This document shows, in pieces, positions 54,348-64,000 of a stretch of 64,000 nucleotides of DNA. This DNA is from Halosaccharopolyspora lacisalsi (GTDB lineage Bacteria > Actinomycetota > Actinomycetes > Mycobacteriales > Pseudonocardiaceae), in NCBI RefSeq assembly GCF_014137975.1, contig NZ_JACGWZ010000004.1, positions 124,001 to 188,000 on the forward strand, written 5' to 3'. A program made the translations under genes and the position numbers. The notes below the pieces were generated by a model. That model made no database searches. It saw only the letters and a program-made list of their open reading frames with translations, and was not told where the DNA came from. How positions within the stretch are numbered: the stretch's first letter is position 1; each line of letters begins with the position of its first letter.

Positions 54348-55583
54348 TCAGCGCCCCAGCACCTCCGTGACGGCGTCGAGGCCGGTGTCGAGATCCTCCC
54401 GGCTGATGACCAGCGGTGGAGCGATCCGCAGCGTGTTGTCCTGCGTGTGCTTGCACAGCACGCCCCGCTCGGCCAGTGCCTCGCTGGCCGCTCGACCGCT
54501 CGGACCGTCCTCGGCGATGTCCACCCCGGCCCACAGGCCGCGCCCGCGAACCGCCGTCACACCGTGTCCGACGAGCGCGCCGAGACGATCGTGCATGTGA
54601 GCGCCGAGCTCGCGTGACCGGTGCGGGAAGTGGTCGTCACCGAGCAGCCGCACCACCGCGCGCCCCACCGCGCAGGCCAGCGGGTTACCGCCGAAGGTCG
54701 AGCCGTGCTCTCCCGGCCGCAGCACACCCAGCACGTCACGACTGCCGATCACGGCCGAGACCGGCAGGATGCCGCCGCCCAGCGCCTTGCCCAACGTGTA
54801 GAGGTCGGCACGGATGCCGTCGTGCGCGCTGGCCAGCAGCTCACCGGTGCGTCCGAGGCCGGACTGGATCTCGTCGGCGATCAGCAGCACCTCGTTCTCG
54901 TCGCAGGTCCGGCGCAGCTCGCGCAGGTACCCCGGTTCGGGGACGACCACGCCCGCCTCGCCCTGGACGGGTTCCACCAGGATCGCCGCGGTGCGCTCGG
55001 TGATCGCCGCCTCCACCGCCGAGGCGTCGCCGTAGTCGGTCACGGTGAAGCCCGGTGTGAAGGGACCGAACTCGGCACGTGCCTCCGAGTCGGTGGAGAA
55101 GGACACGATGGTGGTGGTGCGCCCGTGGAAGTTCGATCCGGCCACGATGATCTCGGCGCCGTCCTCGGGAACGCCCTTGACCTGGTAGGCCCACTTGCGG
55201 GCGACCTTGATGGCCGACTCGACGGCCTCGGCTCCCGAGTTCATCGGCAACACCATCTCGGTGCCCGTCAGCTCGGCGAGCTCCCGGCAGAACAGGCCCA
55301 GCTGGTCGTGGTGGAAGGCTCGGCTGGTCAGCGTGACCCGGTTGAGTTGCTCGACCGCCGCGGCCGTGAGATCGGGGTGGCGGTGACCGAAGTTCAGCGC
55401 CGAGTACCCGGCGAGAAAGTCGAGGTACTCCCGACCGTCGACATCGGTCACCCGTGATCCGAACGCCTCCGCGATCACCACCGGTAGCGGGTGGTAGTTG
55501 TGCGCGCTGTAATGCTCGTCGAGAGCGCGGAACTCACTGGCGTCGGTGGGCAGGACGTCGGCACTGGTGGGGACGGCAGTCAT
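54348..55583 (-). CDS. rocD: ornithine aminotransferase
   Basis: PLP enzyme converting ornithine and 2-oxoglutarate to glutamate semialdehyde and glutamate (arginine/ornithine catabolism). It has 411 residues. It shows YSALNFGHRHP, NSGAEAVESAIKVARKW, IADEIQSGLGRTG and the PLP lysine in YTLGKALGGGILP (about 266). ATG 55583 is taken; GTG 55589 is an alternative. TAGTCT lies 8 bases upstream with a CTGAAA 18 bases before it, so the transcript may be leaderless. No adjacent arginase or Lrp-type regulator is seen. Confidence 0.92.
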   Translation of the reverse strand: MTAVPTSADVLPTDASEFRALDEHYSAHNYHPLPVVIAEAFGSRVTDVDGREYLDFLAGYSALNFGHRHPDLTAAAVEQLNRVTLTSRAFHHDQLGLFCRELAELTGTEMVLPMNSGAEAVESAIKVARKWAYQVKGVPEDGAEIIVAGSNFHGRTTTIVSFSTDSEARAEFGPFTPGFTVTDYGDASAVEAAITERTAAILVEPVQGEAGVVVPEPGYLRELRRTCDENEVLLIADEIQSGLGRTGELLASAHDGIRADLYTLGKALGGGILPVSAVIGSRDVLGVLRPGEHGSTFGGNPLACAVGRAVVRLLGDDHFPHRSRELGAHMHDRLGALVGHGVTAVRGRGLWAGVDIAEDGPSGRAASEALAERGVLCKHTQDNTLRIAPPLVISREDLDTGLDAVTEVLGR

Positions 55584-55746
55584 GCCCACAGACTATGTCG
55601 GCGAGACCATTGCTTTCAGCCGTGACATGTTGCTTTTTCCGATTGTTCGTTGCGTCGTTCAGGTGACAGGCACGGGAATCTTGTGCTCGTGTCGATCCTC
55701 CGTGGCAACGTGGGAGAACCTGAATATCCGAGCGGGAGGGTCGTCG

Positions 55747-56811
55747 ATGACTGATCACGTCGAGTACCGGATGTACCTGGGTGCTTATACCGGCGAGGAC
55801 TCGGCGGCCCACGGGATAGGGCTCGCGCATGTCGACGCCGAGGGAAGGATCGGCCACGTCGATCTCGTCGCCGACACGCCGGATCCGTCTTTCCTGGCAC
55901 CGGCTCCCGACGGGTCGATGCTGTACGCCGTCAACGAGACTTCCGAGGGCAGGGTCACCGCCTTCGCGGTCCGTGCCGACGGGACCCTCCGAGAGGTCAA
56001 CTCGCAACCGTCGGGGGGAGAGGGGCCGTGCCACGTGAGCGTGCATCCCTGCGGGAGGTACGTGTTCACGGCGAACTACGTTTCGGGCAACGTGGTGGTG
56101 TATCAGGTCGGCGAGGGCGGTGCGCTGCGCGAGCCCTGCCACGTCGTTCAGCACAGCGGTTCTGGGGCCGATCCCGACCGGCAGCGCGGCCCGCACGCGC
56201 ACCAGATCATCGCCGACCCCGAGGGGGGTCACGTGTTGACCGTGGACCTGGGGACCGACTCGGTCCACGTCTACGGCTTCGACGCCGAGAGCGGCCATCT
56301 CGTCGACGGCCAGGAGATGTTCATGCCGCCGGGAACGGGGCCACGCCATCTGGCCTTCTCCCCGGCCGGAGACCGGCTGTACCTGCTCAGCGAGCTGGCC
56401 TCGACCATGACCGAGTTCGACTACGACGCGCGTACGGGATCGTTGCGCCGGGGCAGATCACTGTCCACACTGCCGGAGGATCACTCCGGTCCGAACCTGG
56501 CCTCCGAGGTCGTGGTCTCGCCCGACGGGCGCTACGTCTACGGTTCCAACCGCGGTCACGACAGCATCGCGGTGTTCGACTCGGGAGCCGACGGCGGCGA
56601 GTTCCGGCTGCTCGGTGTCCACCCGGCCGGAGTCGCCCTGCCCAGGCACATCAGTCTGTGCTCGCGTGGTCGCATGCTGTTCGTGGCGGGGCAGGACAGT
56701 GGGACGGTGCGGACGTTCCCACTGGGAGAGACGGGGGAGCCGGGGGAGCCTTCCGAGCCGGTGGACACGCCCACTCCGGCCTGCGTCCTCCCTATGGCTG
56801 TCGCCCAATAG
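55747..56811 (+). CDS. lactonase family protein (6-phosphogluconolactonase-like beta propeller)
   Basis: A 354-residue seven-bladed propeller with repeated blades: FLAPAPDGSMLYAVNE, CHVSVHPCGRYVFTANY, RHLAFSPAGDRLYLLSE, EVVVSPDGRYVYGSNRG and RHISLCSRGRMLFVAGQ. It includes the HAHQI-type active-site segment (GPHAHQIIADPEG). The family hydrolyses 6-phosphogluconolactone or related lactones; the exact substrate is uncertain. There is no signal peptide. ATG 55747 has GGGAGGG about 8 bases upstream. It is divergent from rocD. Confidence 0.87.
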   Translation: MTDHVEYRMYLGAYTGEDSAAHGIGLAHVDAEGRIGHVDLVADTPDPSFLAPAPDGSMLYAVNETSEGRVTAFAVRADGTLREVNSQPSGGEGPCHVSVHPCGRYVFTANYVSGNVVVYQVGEGGALREPCHVVQHSGSGADPDRQRGPHAHQIIADPEGGHVLTVDLGTDSVHVYGFDAESGHLVDGQEMFMPPGTGPRHLAFSPAGDRLYLLSELASTMTEFDYDARTGSLRRGRSLSTLPEDHSGPNLASEVVVSPDGRYVYGSNRGHDSIAVFDSGADGGEFRLLGVHPAGVALPRHISLCSRGRMLFVAGQDSGTVRTFPLGETGEPGEPSEPVDTPTPACVLPMAVAQ

Positions 56812-56909
56812 TGTCTTTCTGTGTTCGAGCACTGACACGGTGCTTCCTCGGTGCTGATCGGACTGGTAGTCACTGATCCAGGTCCTTTTTCCCGAGGAGG
56901 CGTTTCCCG

Positions 56910-57724
56910 ATGAACAGAACCCGGCTGTCAGCCTGCGTGAGTGCCGTGCTCGCGAGTGCGCTCCTGCCATTGGCGGCTCCCTCCGCCGGTGGCACCACCG
57001 AGACCCTGGAATACGTGGCGCTCGGCGACTCCTACGCCTCCGGTGTGGGGATCGGTGAGTACTACCCCGAAAGCGGTGACTGCAAGCGCAGTCCCAAGGC
57101 GTACCCCGCGCTGGCGGCCGATCGGTCCGGAGTGGACGATTTCGGCTTCGCCGCGTGCGGCGGTGCGGTGACCACGGATGTGCGGACCGAGCAGCTTGAC
57201 GCGTTGAGCAGCGGTACCGACGTGGTGACCGTCTCGGTAGGTGGCAACGACGCCGGGTTCGCCTCGGTGGTGACCAGTTGCGTGATCGGCCCCGACAAGT
57301 CCTGCGACATGGCCGTGGACCAGGCGGAGACGTTCGCCACCGGACAGCTTCCCGGTCTGTTGACCGACACCTACGCGGCCATCGCCGAGGCGGCCCCGAA
57401 GGCCGAGGTGATCGCGGTCGGTTACCCCCGGTTGTTCGAGCTCGGTTCCTGCGAGACCGTGCTCAGCGAATTCGAAAGGCAGCGTCTCAACGACGCCGCC
57501 GACACCCTCGACGAGGTGATCGAACAGCAGGCCAGGGCGGCGGGTTTCGTCTTCACCGGCGTCCGTGACTCCTTCGCCGGCCACGGCGCGTGCGGCGCGC
57601 AGCCCTGGATCAACGGACTGACCAGTCCGATTTCGGAGTCCTTCCACCCGAACGCGATGGGACACGCCCGGGGATACCTGCCCGAGGTGACCGATTCGAT
57701 CCGGCAGGTGGTGTCCGAACGGGA

Positions 57725-57746
<22 letters not shown>
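56910..57746 (+). CDS. secreted SGNH/GDSL-family esterase
   Basis: A 278-residue secreted protein. The signal peptide (about 1-27) ends after APSAG. SGNH blocks are complete: block I GDSYASG with the nucleophilic Ser (about 41), the Gly block, block III GGND (about 111), and block V SFHPN with catalytic His (about 247). Six cysteines pair up plausibly, as in Streptomyces lipase folds. GAGGAGG is 8 bases before the ATG. The last 22 bases overlap the convergent kinase gene, an unusual tail-to-tail overlap. Confidence 0.88.
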
Positions 57747-59302
<1,556 letters not shown>

Positions 59303-59421
59303 GTCCCTCCTGTTCGCGATGCTTGTCCGTGAGCTTACGGGCCCTTTCCCGGGGGTGCTGGAATCACCCGCCGAGGTGCCCGCCGCGACAACGGAGGGTG
59401 GGTGTTCGCGCTCCTCCCGTC

Positions 59422-59435
59422 AGTAATCGGTTACT
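59422..59435. promoter_or_regulatory. LacI-type operator upstream of the sugar ABC operon
   Basis: AGTAATCGGTTACT has 5-bp inverted arms and fits TAAnCGnTTA, the central pattern of LacI-family operators. It lies about 55-65 bases upstream of the predicted transcription start of the ABC operon. The regulator is not in the window. Confidence 0.6.
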
Positions 59436-59476
59436 CGGTTTCGTCGCGAACCCTTTCGGGGGGCCGGTGGGTTTTG

Positions 59477-59482
59477 TATGAT
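59477..59482 (+). promoter_or_regulatory. -10 element of the sugar ABC operon
   Basis: TATGAT, a near-consensus -10, is followed about 47 bases later by the GTG start. The spaced -35 (TTTCGG, 17 bases upstream) is poor. An ATG inside this element is therefore not the start codon. Confidence 0.55.
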
Positions 59483-59528
59483 CCGCATCACTCCGGAGCT
59501 GGTCGACGCCGAACGAGGGAGGTTCGCC

Positions 59529-61052
59529 GTGGCGGAGAGCGTGCGTTCCCACGAAGGTGATGTGCCGCTCGCCGTGAGGCTCACGGCAGTCAGTAAACGA
59601 TTTCCCGGCGTGATCGCCGTCTCCGAAGTAGATCTCGGTGTCGCCGCGGGCGAAGTCCACGTCTTCGCCGGTGAGAACGGCGCGGGCAAGTCCACGCTGA
59701 TGAAGATGGTCGCCCAGATCGAGGCGCCAACCTCCGGCACGATCGAGATCGGTGGCAAGCCGGTGAGTCACCAGGGTCCCGGTGCCGCTCGCGAACTCGG
59801 TGTCTCGATGGTGCACCAGGAATTCGCCCTGGCCCCCGACCTGTCCGTGGCGGAGAACCTGTTCATCGGGCAGGAACCGGGTCGTTTCGGCTGGGTGGCC
59901 AAGGGCAGGGAGCGGCGGAACGCCCGGGAACTGCTCGCCCGCGTGGGGCTCGACATCGTGCCGGAGCGGAAAGTGGGGTCCCTGTCCACGGCCCAGCAGC
60001 AACGAGTGGAGATCGCCAAGGCGCTGGCCGTCGACGCCGGCGTGCTCATTCTCGACGAGCCGACCGCCAGTCTGACCGAGGGCGAGGGGCGGGAACTGTT
60101 CGGCATCATCGGTGAACTCTGCCGCCGGGGGATCGCCGTGCTCTACATCTCCCACCGGCTCGACGAGATCTTCGAGGTCGGCGACAGGGTCACCGTGATG
60201 CGCGACGGCGCGGTCGTGGAGACCAGCCCGGTCTCCGAGCTGGACGAGGCGCGACTCGTGCGGCTCATGGTCGGTCGCGACGTCGACAACCTCTATCCGC
60301 GCACGCACACCGAACTGGGTCCGGTACGGCTCAGCGTCAGCGGTCTCAGCCGAGGCGGGCAGGTTCGTGATGTGTCCTTCGACGTTCGTGCGGGCGAGAT
60401 CGTGGGGATGGCCGGACTGGTCGGTGCCGGTCGTACCGAGCTCGCACGTTCGGTCTTCGGTGCCGAGGTGCCCGATTCCGGCACGGTTTCCCTCGACGGG
60501 AAGCCGCTCAGGATCCGCGGTCCCGCGGACGCGATCGCCGCCGGTCTGGGTTACCTGACCGAGAGCAGGAAGGACGACGGACTCGCACTGCAACTGGGCG
60601 TGGACAAGAACATCACGCTGGCGCGGCTGCCGATGTGGTCCGTTCTGATCGACTTGAGCGAGGAACGCGAGCTGACCCAGCGGCACCGGGACAACCTGCG
60701 GATCCGTACTCCCCGGACGAGCAGACCGGTGCGGATGCTCTCGGGCGGCAACCAGCAGAAGGTCGTGCTGGCGCGCTGGCTGGAGGCCGGTGCCGAGGTG
60801 CTGTTCTGCGACGAGCCCGGTCGGGGGATGGACGTCGGAGCCAAGTCGGAGATGTTCGCCGAGTTGGACTCCCTGGCCTCGCAGGGGCGGTCGATCGTGC
60901 TCATCTCCAGCTATCTGCCGGAGCTGATGAACATGTGCGACCGGATTTTGGTCATGCGCGCGGGCCGGCTCGTGGGTGAGGTGGCGCGCGAGGAATTCTC
61001 CGAGGAGCGCATCGTCGCACTGGCGACAGGAGCGAAGGACAATCATGAGTGA
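59529..61052 (+). CDS. rbsA: sugar ABC transporter ATP-binding protein, two ATPase domains (RbsA/XylG type)
   Basis: Energises uptake of a monosaccharide. It has 507 residues and two fused ABC domains. In the first, Walker A is GENGAGKST (about 48-56) and Walker B is ILDEPTAS (about 175). The second has the degenerate P-loop GLVGAGRTEL typical of this class, signature LSGGNQQKVVLARWL, and DEPGRGMD. GTG 59529 was chosen for its strong GGGAGG ribosome site. It overlaps the permease gene by 8 bases. The sugar is not predictable from the ATPase. Confidence 0.9.
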   Translation: MAESVRSHEGDVPLAVRLTAVSKRFPGVIAVSEVDLGVAAGEVHVFAGENGAGKSTLMKMVAQIEAPTSGTIEIGGKPVSHQGPGAARELGVSMVHQEFALAPDLSVAENLFIGQEPGRFGWVAKGRERRNARELLARVGLDIVPERKVGSLSTAQQQRVEIAKALAVDAGVLILDEPTASLTEGEGRELFGIIGELCRRGIAVLYISHRLDEIFEVGDRVTVMRDGAVVETSPVSELDEARLVRLMVGRDVDNLYPRTHTELGPVRLSVSGLSRGGQVRDVSFDVRAGEIVGMAGLVGAGRTELARSVFGAEVPDSGTVSLDGKPLRIRGPADAIAAGLGYLTESRKDDGLALQLGVDKNITLARLPMWSVLIDLSEERELTQRHRDNLRIRTPRTSRPVRMLSGGNQQKVVLARWLEAGAEVLFCDEPGRGMDVGAKSEMFAELDSLASQGRSIVLISSYLPELMNMCDRILVMRAGRLVGEVAREEFSEERIVALATGAKDNHE

Positions 61053-62082
61053 GCAGACTCCGACGAGCGAGCAGCAGCCGACCGGAGGGCGGGAGCCGGA
61101 GGCAGGACGGGGGCTCGTCCGCTCCTTGAGCGACCGCCTGTCCGGGGCGATCTCGCAGGTGGCCGCCGCCGGAGCGTTGATCGTCGTGTTCATCGTGCTC
61201 TCGATCATCGCGCCGTCGTTCCTCACCGCCGACAACCTGTTCAACCTCGGATCGCAGACCTCGGTCAAGGCGGTCATGGCCGTCGGGGTCACACTGGTGA
61301 TCATCACCGGTGGGATCGATCTGTCGGTGGGGTCGGTGGCGGCGCTGTCCGGGGTGGTCGGTGTGATGTTGATGGCCACCTTCGGGTTCAACCCGTTGAT
61401 CGGCGTCCTCGGCGGCATCGTCATCGGAGCGGCCGCGGGGCTGGTCAACGGGTTGTTGGTGTCCATGGTCGGACTCCCCCCGTTCATCGCCACGCTCGGG
61501 ATGCTCAGTGTCGCCCGTGGACTGGTACTGATCGTCACCGGTGCTGTCGCGGTCTTCGGCGCTCCCGAGTCGTTCCGGCTGCTCGGCCAGGGAGTGATCG
61601 GCGTCGTTCCGATCCCGATCCTGGTCATCGTGGTGGTGGCGCTGGGCGGACATTTCGTGCTGACCCGCACCCGGCTCGGTCGCTACGCCTACGTGATGGG
61701 GTCCAATTCGGAGGCGGCCCGGTTGTCGGGTGTGCCGGTCAAGCGGCACACCACCTCCGTGTACGTGCTCTCCGGTGCGCTGGCCGGGCTCGGTGGCATG
61801 ATCGCGGCTTCCCGGATCAACTCCGGGCAGCCGAACTTCGGCGAGGGACTGGAACTCGACGTGATCGCCGCGGTCGTCATCGGCGGTGCGAGCCTGTTCG
61901 GCGGCAGGGGCACCGTGTGGGGCTCGCTCATCGGTGCCTTCCTGGTCGCGGTCATCCGCAACGGTGCCGTGCAGCTGGGGATCAACACCTTCTACCAGAA
62001 CGTTCTCATCGGCGTGATCATTTGGCTCGCGGTCTGGTGGGATCGCTACCAGCGACGCAAGCTCGGAGCGGACAGTGGGTAG
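61045..62082 (+). CDS. rbsC: sugar ABC transporter permease (RbsC type)
   Basis: A 345-residue membrane component with a polar N-terminus (1-35) and about eight to ten transmembrane helices. The conserved ITGGIDLSVGSVAALSG (about 90-106) and the cytoplasmic loop GSNSEAARLSGVPVKR (about 225-240) contact the ATPase. It is an ABC2/BPD_transp_2 family member. The ATG overlaps rbsA. Immediately downstream lies the inserted tnpB element, in opposite orientation. Confidence 0.9.
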   Translation: MSEQTPTSEQQPTGGREPEAGRGLVRSLSDRLSGAISQVAAAGALIVVFIVLSIIAPSFLTADNLFNLGSQTSVKAVMAVGVTLVIITGGIDLSVGSVAALSGVVGVMLMATFGFNPLIGVLGGIVIGAAAGLVNGLLVSMVGLPPFIATLGMLSVARGLVLIVTGAVAVFGAPESFRLLGQGVIGVVPIPILVIVVVALGGHFVLTRTRLGRYAYVMGSNSEAARLSGVPVKRHTTSVYVLSGALAGLGGMIAASRINSGQPNFGEGLELDVIAAVVIGGASLFGGRGTVWGSLIGAFLVAVIRNGAVQLGINTFYQNVLIGVIIWLAVWWDRYQRRKLGADSG

Positions 62083-62145
62083 CCCTCTCGTCCCGTCCGT
62101 CCGGCGTTTCGCACAGGGTCGCTTCGAGCAAGGGAAACAGCTGCC

Positions 62146-63379
62146 TTGACCACTCCCCGTCCTGGGGGGCGGGGTTTCCCCTCGGTCTCGCGGCCGAAGG
62201 TTCCTGCTTCCTGGCCGACTGCCCCGTCCGGGAGGTCTCCCGTTGAGGTCCCACACCGGCTCCACAGGCCGACACCGCCAGCCCGGCGGCCAAGATGTTT
62301 TTCGCGGCGTTGATGTCGCGGTCGTGCGTGGCACCGCACCCGGTGCAGGTCCAGGTGCGGATGTGCAGTGGCATCGCTGCGGTGAGCCTGCCGCAGGCCG
62401 GACAGGTCTTGCTGGCCGGGAACCAGCGGTCGACCACGATGACCTCGCGGCCGTACCAGTGGGCTTTGTACTCCAGCATGCTGCGGAACTGCGACCACGA
62501 GGCGTCCGAGATCGCCCGCGCCAGGTGGTGGTTGGCGAGCATGGTCCGCACGGAGAGGTCCTAGATCACGACCGTTTGGTTGTCACGGATGAGTCGAGAC
62601 GACAGTTTGTGCAGGTGGTCTGTCCTTCGGTCGGTGATCCGCGCGTGCACGCGGGCCACCTGCTGTGCCACCTTGGCCCGGTTGTTCGAGCCGGGCTGCT
62701 TGCGGGGCATTTCCCGCTGGGTCTTCGCCAGCTTCCTGCGGTCCCGCTTCTCGTGCTGCGGATTGGTGACCTTCTCCCCGGTCGACAGCGTCACCAGCGA
62801 CTCGATCCCCGCGTCCACGCCCATCGCCTGATCGCTGGGTGCGTGATGCTCGGTGCTGGTCTCGACCAGGATCGAGGCGAACCACCGGCCGGCCGCGTCA
62901 CGCGAGACCGTGACCGTGGACGGCTCGCCCCCCTCGGGCAGCGGTCGGGACCACACGATGTTGAGGGGTTCACGCATCTTCGCCAACGTGAGCTGTCCGC
63001 CGCGCCAGGTGAACCCGGACCGGGTGTACTCCGTCGATTGGCGGGACTTCTTCCGGGACTTGAAGCGAGGGTATTTCGCGCGTTTGTCGAAGAAGTTCGT
63101 GAAAGCGCCTTGCAGGTGCCGCAAGACTTGCTGAAGCGGTACCGAGGACACTTCGCTGAGGTAGGAGAGCTCCTCGGAGCGCTTCCACTCGGTCAGCATC
63201 GCCGAGGTTTCGGCGTAGTTCACCCGACGTTGCTCGGTGAACCACGCGCGGGACCGCGCATTCAGTGCGAGGTTGTACGCCTTGCGGACACAGCCGAACG
63301 TGCGCAGCAACTCTTGCTGTTGCTGCGCAGTGGGGGAGAAGCGGTACTTGTACGCCCGAGCCACCTGCGTTCGGCTCAT
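62146..63379 (-). pseudogene. tnpB: RNA-guided nuclease TnpB, amber codon at the RuvC-II glutamate
   Basis: A TnpB-type protein starting MSRTQVARAYKYRFSP. The RuvC-like nuclease residues are recognisable: Asp189 in MGVDAGIE, codon 273 in QTVVI-x-DLSV where x is TAG instead of glutamate, and Asp355 in THDRDINAAKN. The spacing matches the Asp191/Glu278/Asp361 I recall for ISDra2 TnpB. The zinc ribbon (CPACG and CTGCG) is intact. A single G-to-T change of GAG would give this TAG. As written, translation stops after 272 residues. The same frame runs on past the element into rbsC to 62018. The 3' end should encode the omega RNA. Confidence 0.85.
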
Positions 63380-63480
63380 GCTTGCATGCTGGCACGTTTG
63401 TATATGAATCCGATCTTCGGGGTGGTCACTCAAGAGCACTCGGGATCGGCTCCTCCCCTGCGTGAACGCCGGGGTTTCCG
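62146..63480 (-). mobile_element. IS200/IS605-family (tnpB-only, IS1341-like) insertion
   Basis: A tnpB-only element sits between the permease and binding-protein genes of one ABC operon, in antisense orientation. Downstream of tnpB the minus strand reads a GC-rich hairpin (62150-62180, GGGG-TTTCC block) ending in GGTCAA at 62151-62146, like the TCAA right end of the family. A similar hairpin block (63450-63480) lies beyond the tnpB start. There is no tnpA. The exact ends are estimates; the family leaves no target duplication, so they cannot be confirmed from one copy. Confidence 0.65.
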
Positions 63481-63495
63481 CCGATTGGAGAAAAG

Positions 63496-64000
63496 ATGAA
63501 GAGAGTGCTGCCCGCCGTGCTGATGCTGTTGGTGCTCGTTTCCGGATGCACGGTCAAAATCCGGGAACCGAACGGTGGAGGGGGTGCTTCCGACGGCACC
63601 ATCCGACTCGCCGCCGTGCCCAAGGCCATCGGGTTCAGCTTCTGGGAGCAGGTTCGCCTCGGGGCGGAGTGCGCGGCCTCCCGGCACGAGAACATCAATT
63701 TCTACTGGAACGGCGTGACGTCCGAGAGCGATGTCAGCGGACAGCAGAGTCTGCTGCAGAACCTGCTCGCCCAGGGGGTGGACGGCTTGGTCTACGCCGC
63801 CACCGATGCCAAGGCGTTGTCCGAGGTCACCAAGACGGCGCTGGCGCAGAACACGACCGTGGCCAACATCGACTCGGGTACGACACCACAGCCCCCGCAG
63901 GTGCCGGTGTTCGCCACCAACAACGTCGCCGCTGCCGAACGGGGAACGGATTTCCTGGCTCGCGAGCTCGGAGGGCGGGGAGAGGTGGCGCTCATCGAGT
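63496..64000 (+). CDS. rbsB: sugar ABC transporter substrate-binding lipoprotein, 3' end beyond window
   Basis: About 168 residues are visible. The signal peptide has lipobox VSGC (Cys18), then a Peripla_BP_4-type domain (RLAAVPKAIGFSFWEQVRLGAE, LLAQGVDGLVYAATDAKAL, VANIDSGT) as in ribose-type binding proteins. TTGGAG lies 6 bases before the ATG. It was presumably the third gene of the rbsA-rbsC operon before the tnpB element landed between. The truncated end prevents checking the ligand pocket. Confidence 0.9.
   Translation, partial: MKRVLPAVLMLLVLVSGCTVKIREPNGGGGASDGTIRLAAVPKAIGFSFWEQVRLGAECAASRHENINFYWNGVTSESDVSGQQSLLQNLLAQGVDGLVYAATDAKALSEVTKTALAQNTTVANIDSGTTPQPPQVPVFATNNVAAAERGTDFLARELGGRGEVALIE

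Noticed and set aside
59478-59528. ATG at 59478 as start of the sugar ABC ATPase
   Set aside because: It lies within the predicted -10 element and has no ribosome site; GTG 59529 has GGGAGG.

Overview
The window is a contiguous stretch of a high-GC actinobacterial chromosome (about two-thirds G+C by eye; frequent GTG starts, G/C-rich third positions, ATGA/GTGA gene overlaps). Gene content and order match the core block that, from memory, runs from about Rv2670 to Rv2711 in Mycobacterium tuberculosis (ideR, sigB, sigA, ppgK, suhB, cei, dut, ceoBC, trmA-like, dxs, hemE-hemY-hemQ, msrB, ribD-like, zapE). Protein features and the mixture of mycobacterial and streptomycete-type families suggest a Pseudonocardiales-type actinomycete, but species cannot be fixed from the sequence alone.

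Layout. 1-6.2 kb: 3'-truncated galK behind ideR, a rhodanese, and an acuC deacetylase overlapping a GNAT/acyl-CoA-synthetase-like lysine acetyltransferase. 6.3-17.4 kb: lipoprotein, tyrosine phosphatase, sigB, dtd and a methyltransferase, then DUF3099, DUF3039, a YihY membrane protein, a helicase, a small zinc-finger protein and the principal sigma factor sigA. 17.5-28.8 kb: ppgK, inositol-phosphatase, cei, DUF4193, DUF3093, dut-DUF3710-OB fold-DUF3159, two RCK (TrkA) proteins divergent from a KimA-like permease, and an RNA methyltransferase. 28.9-32.8 kb: dxs and a two-component system.

32.8-34.0 kb is a decayed patch with remnants of a homospermidine synthase and a Uma2-type nuclease. 34-38.8 kb: fadB-fadA beta-oxidation operon behind a pair of palindromic operators, then RNase D. 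38.9-45.8 kb: NarL-type regulator, DUF3000, the hemE-hemY-hemQ heme operon, a toxin-antitoxin pair in which both genes are frameshifted, msrB, a small membrane protein, and a 34-residue peptide with a double-glycine followed by two CxCCxxC modules. 45.8-57.7 kb: lipoprotein of alpha/beta-hydrolase fold lacking its serine, EamA exporter, ketopantoate reductase, a seven-gene Asp23/alkaline-shock cluster, RibD-like reductase divergent from zapE, ornithine aminotransferase, lactonase, SGNH esterase. 57.7-64 kb: membrane Ser/Thr kinase and a ribose-type sugar ABC operon whose permease and binding-protein genes are separated by an IS200/IS605-family tnpB element. That tnpB carries an amber codon exactly at its RuvC-II glutamate.

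Most of the window is conserved housekeeping chromosome. The accessory interest lies in the cysteine-rich peptide, the broken mobile and toxin-antitoxin genes, the RCK/KimA pairing, and several readable regulatory sites: an ECF promoter before sigB, twin operators before fadA, a LacI-type operator before the sugar ABC operon, and long perfect hairpin terminators.
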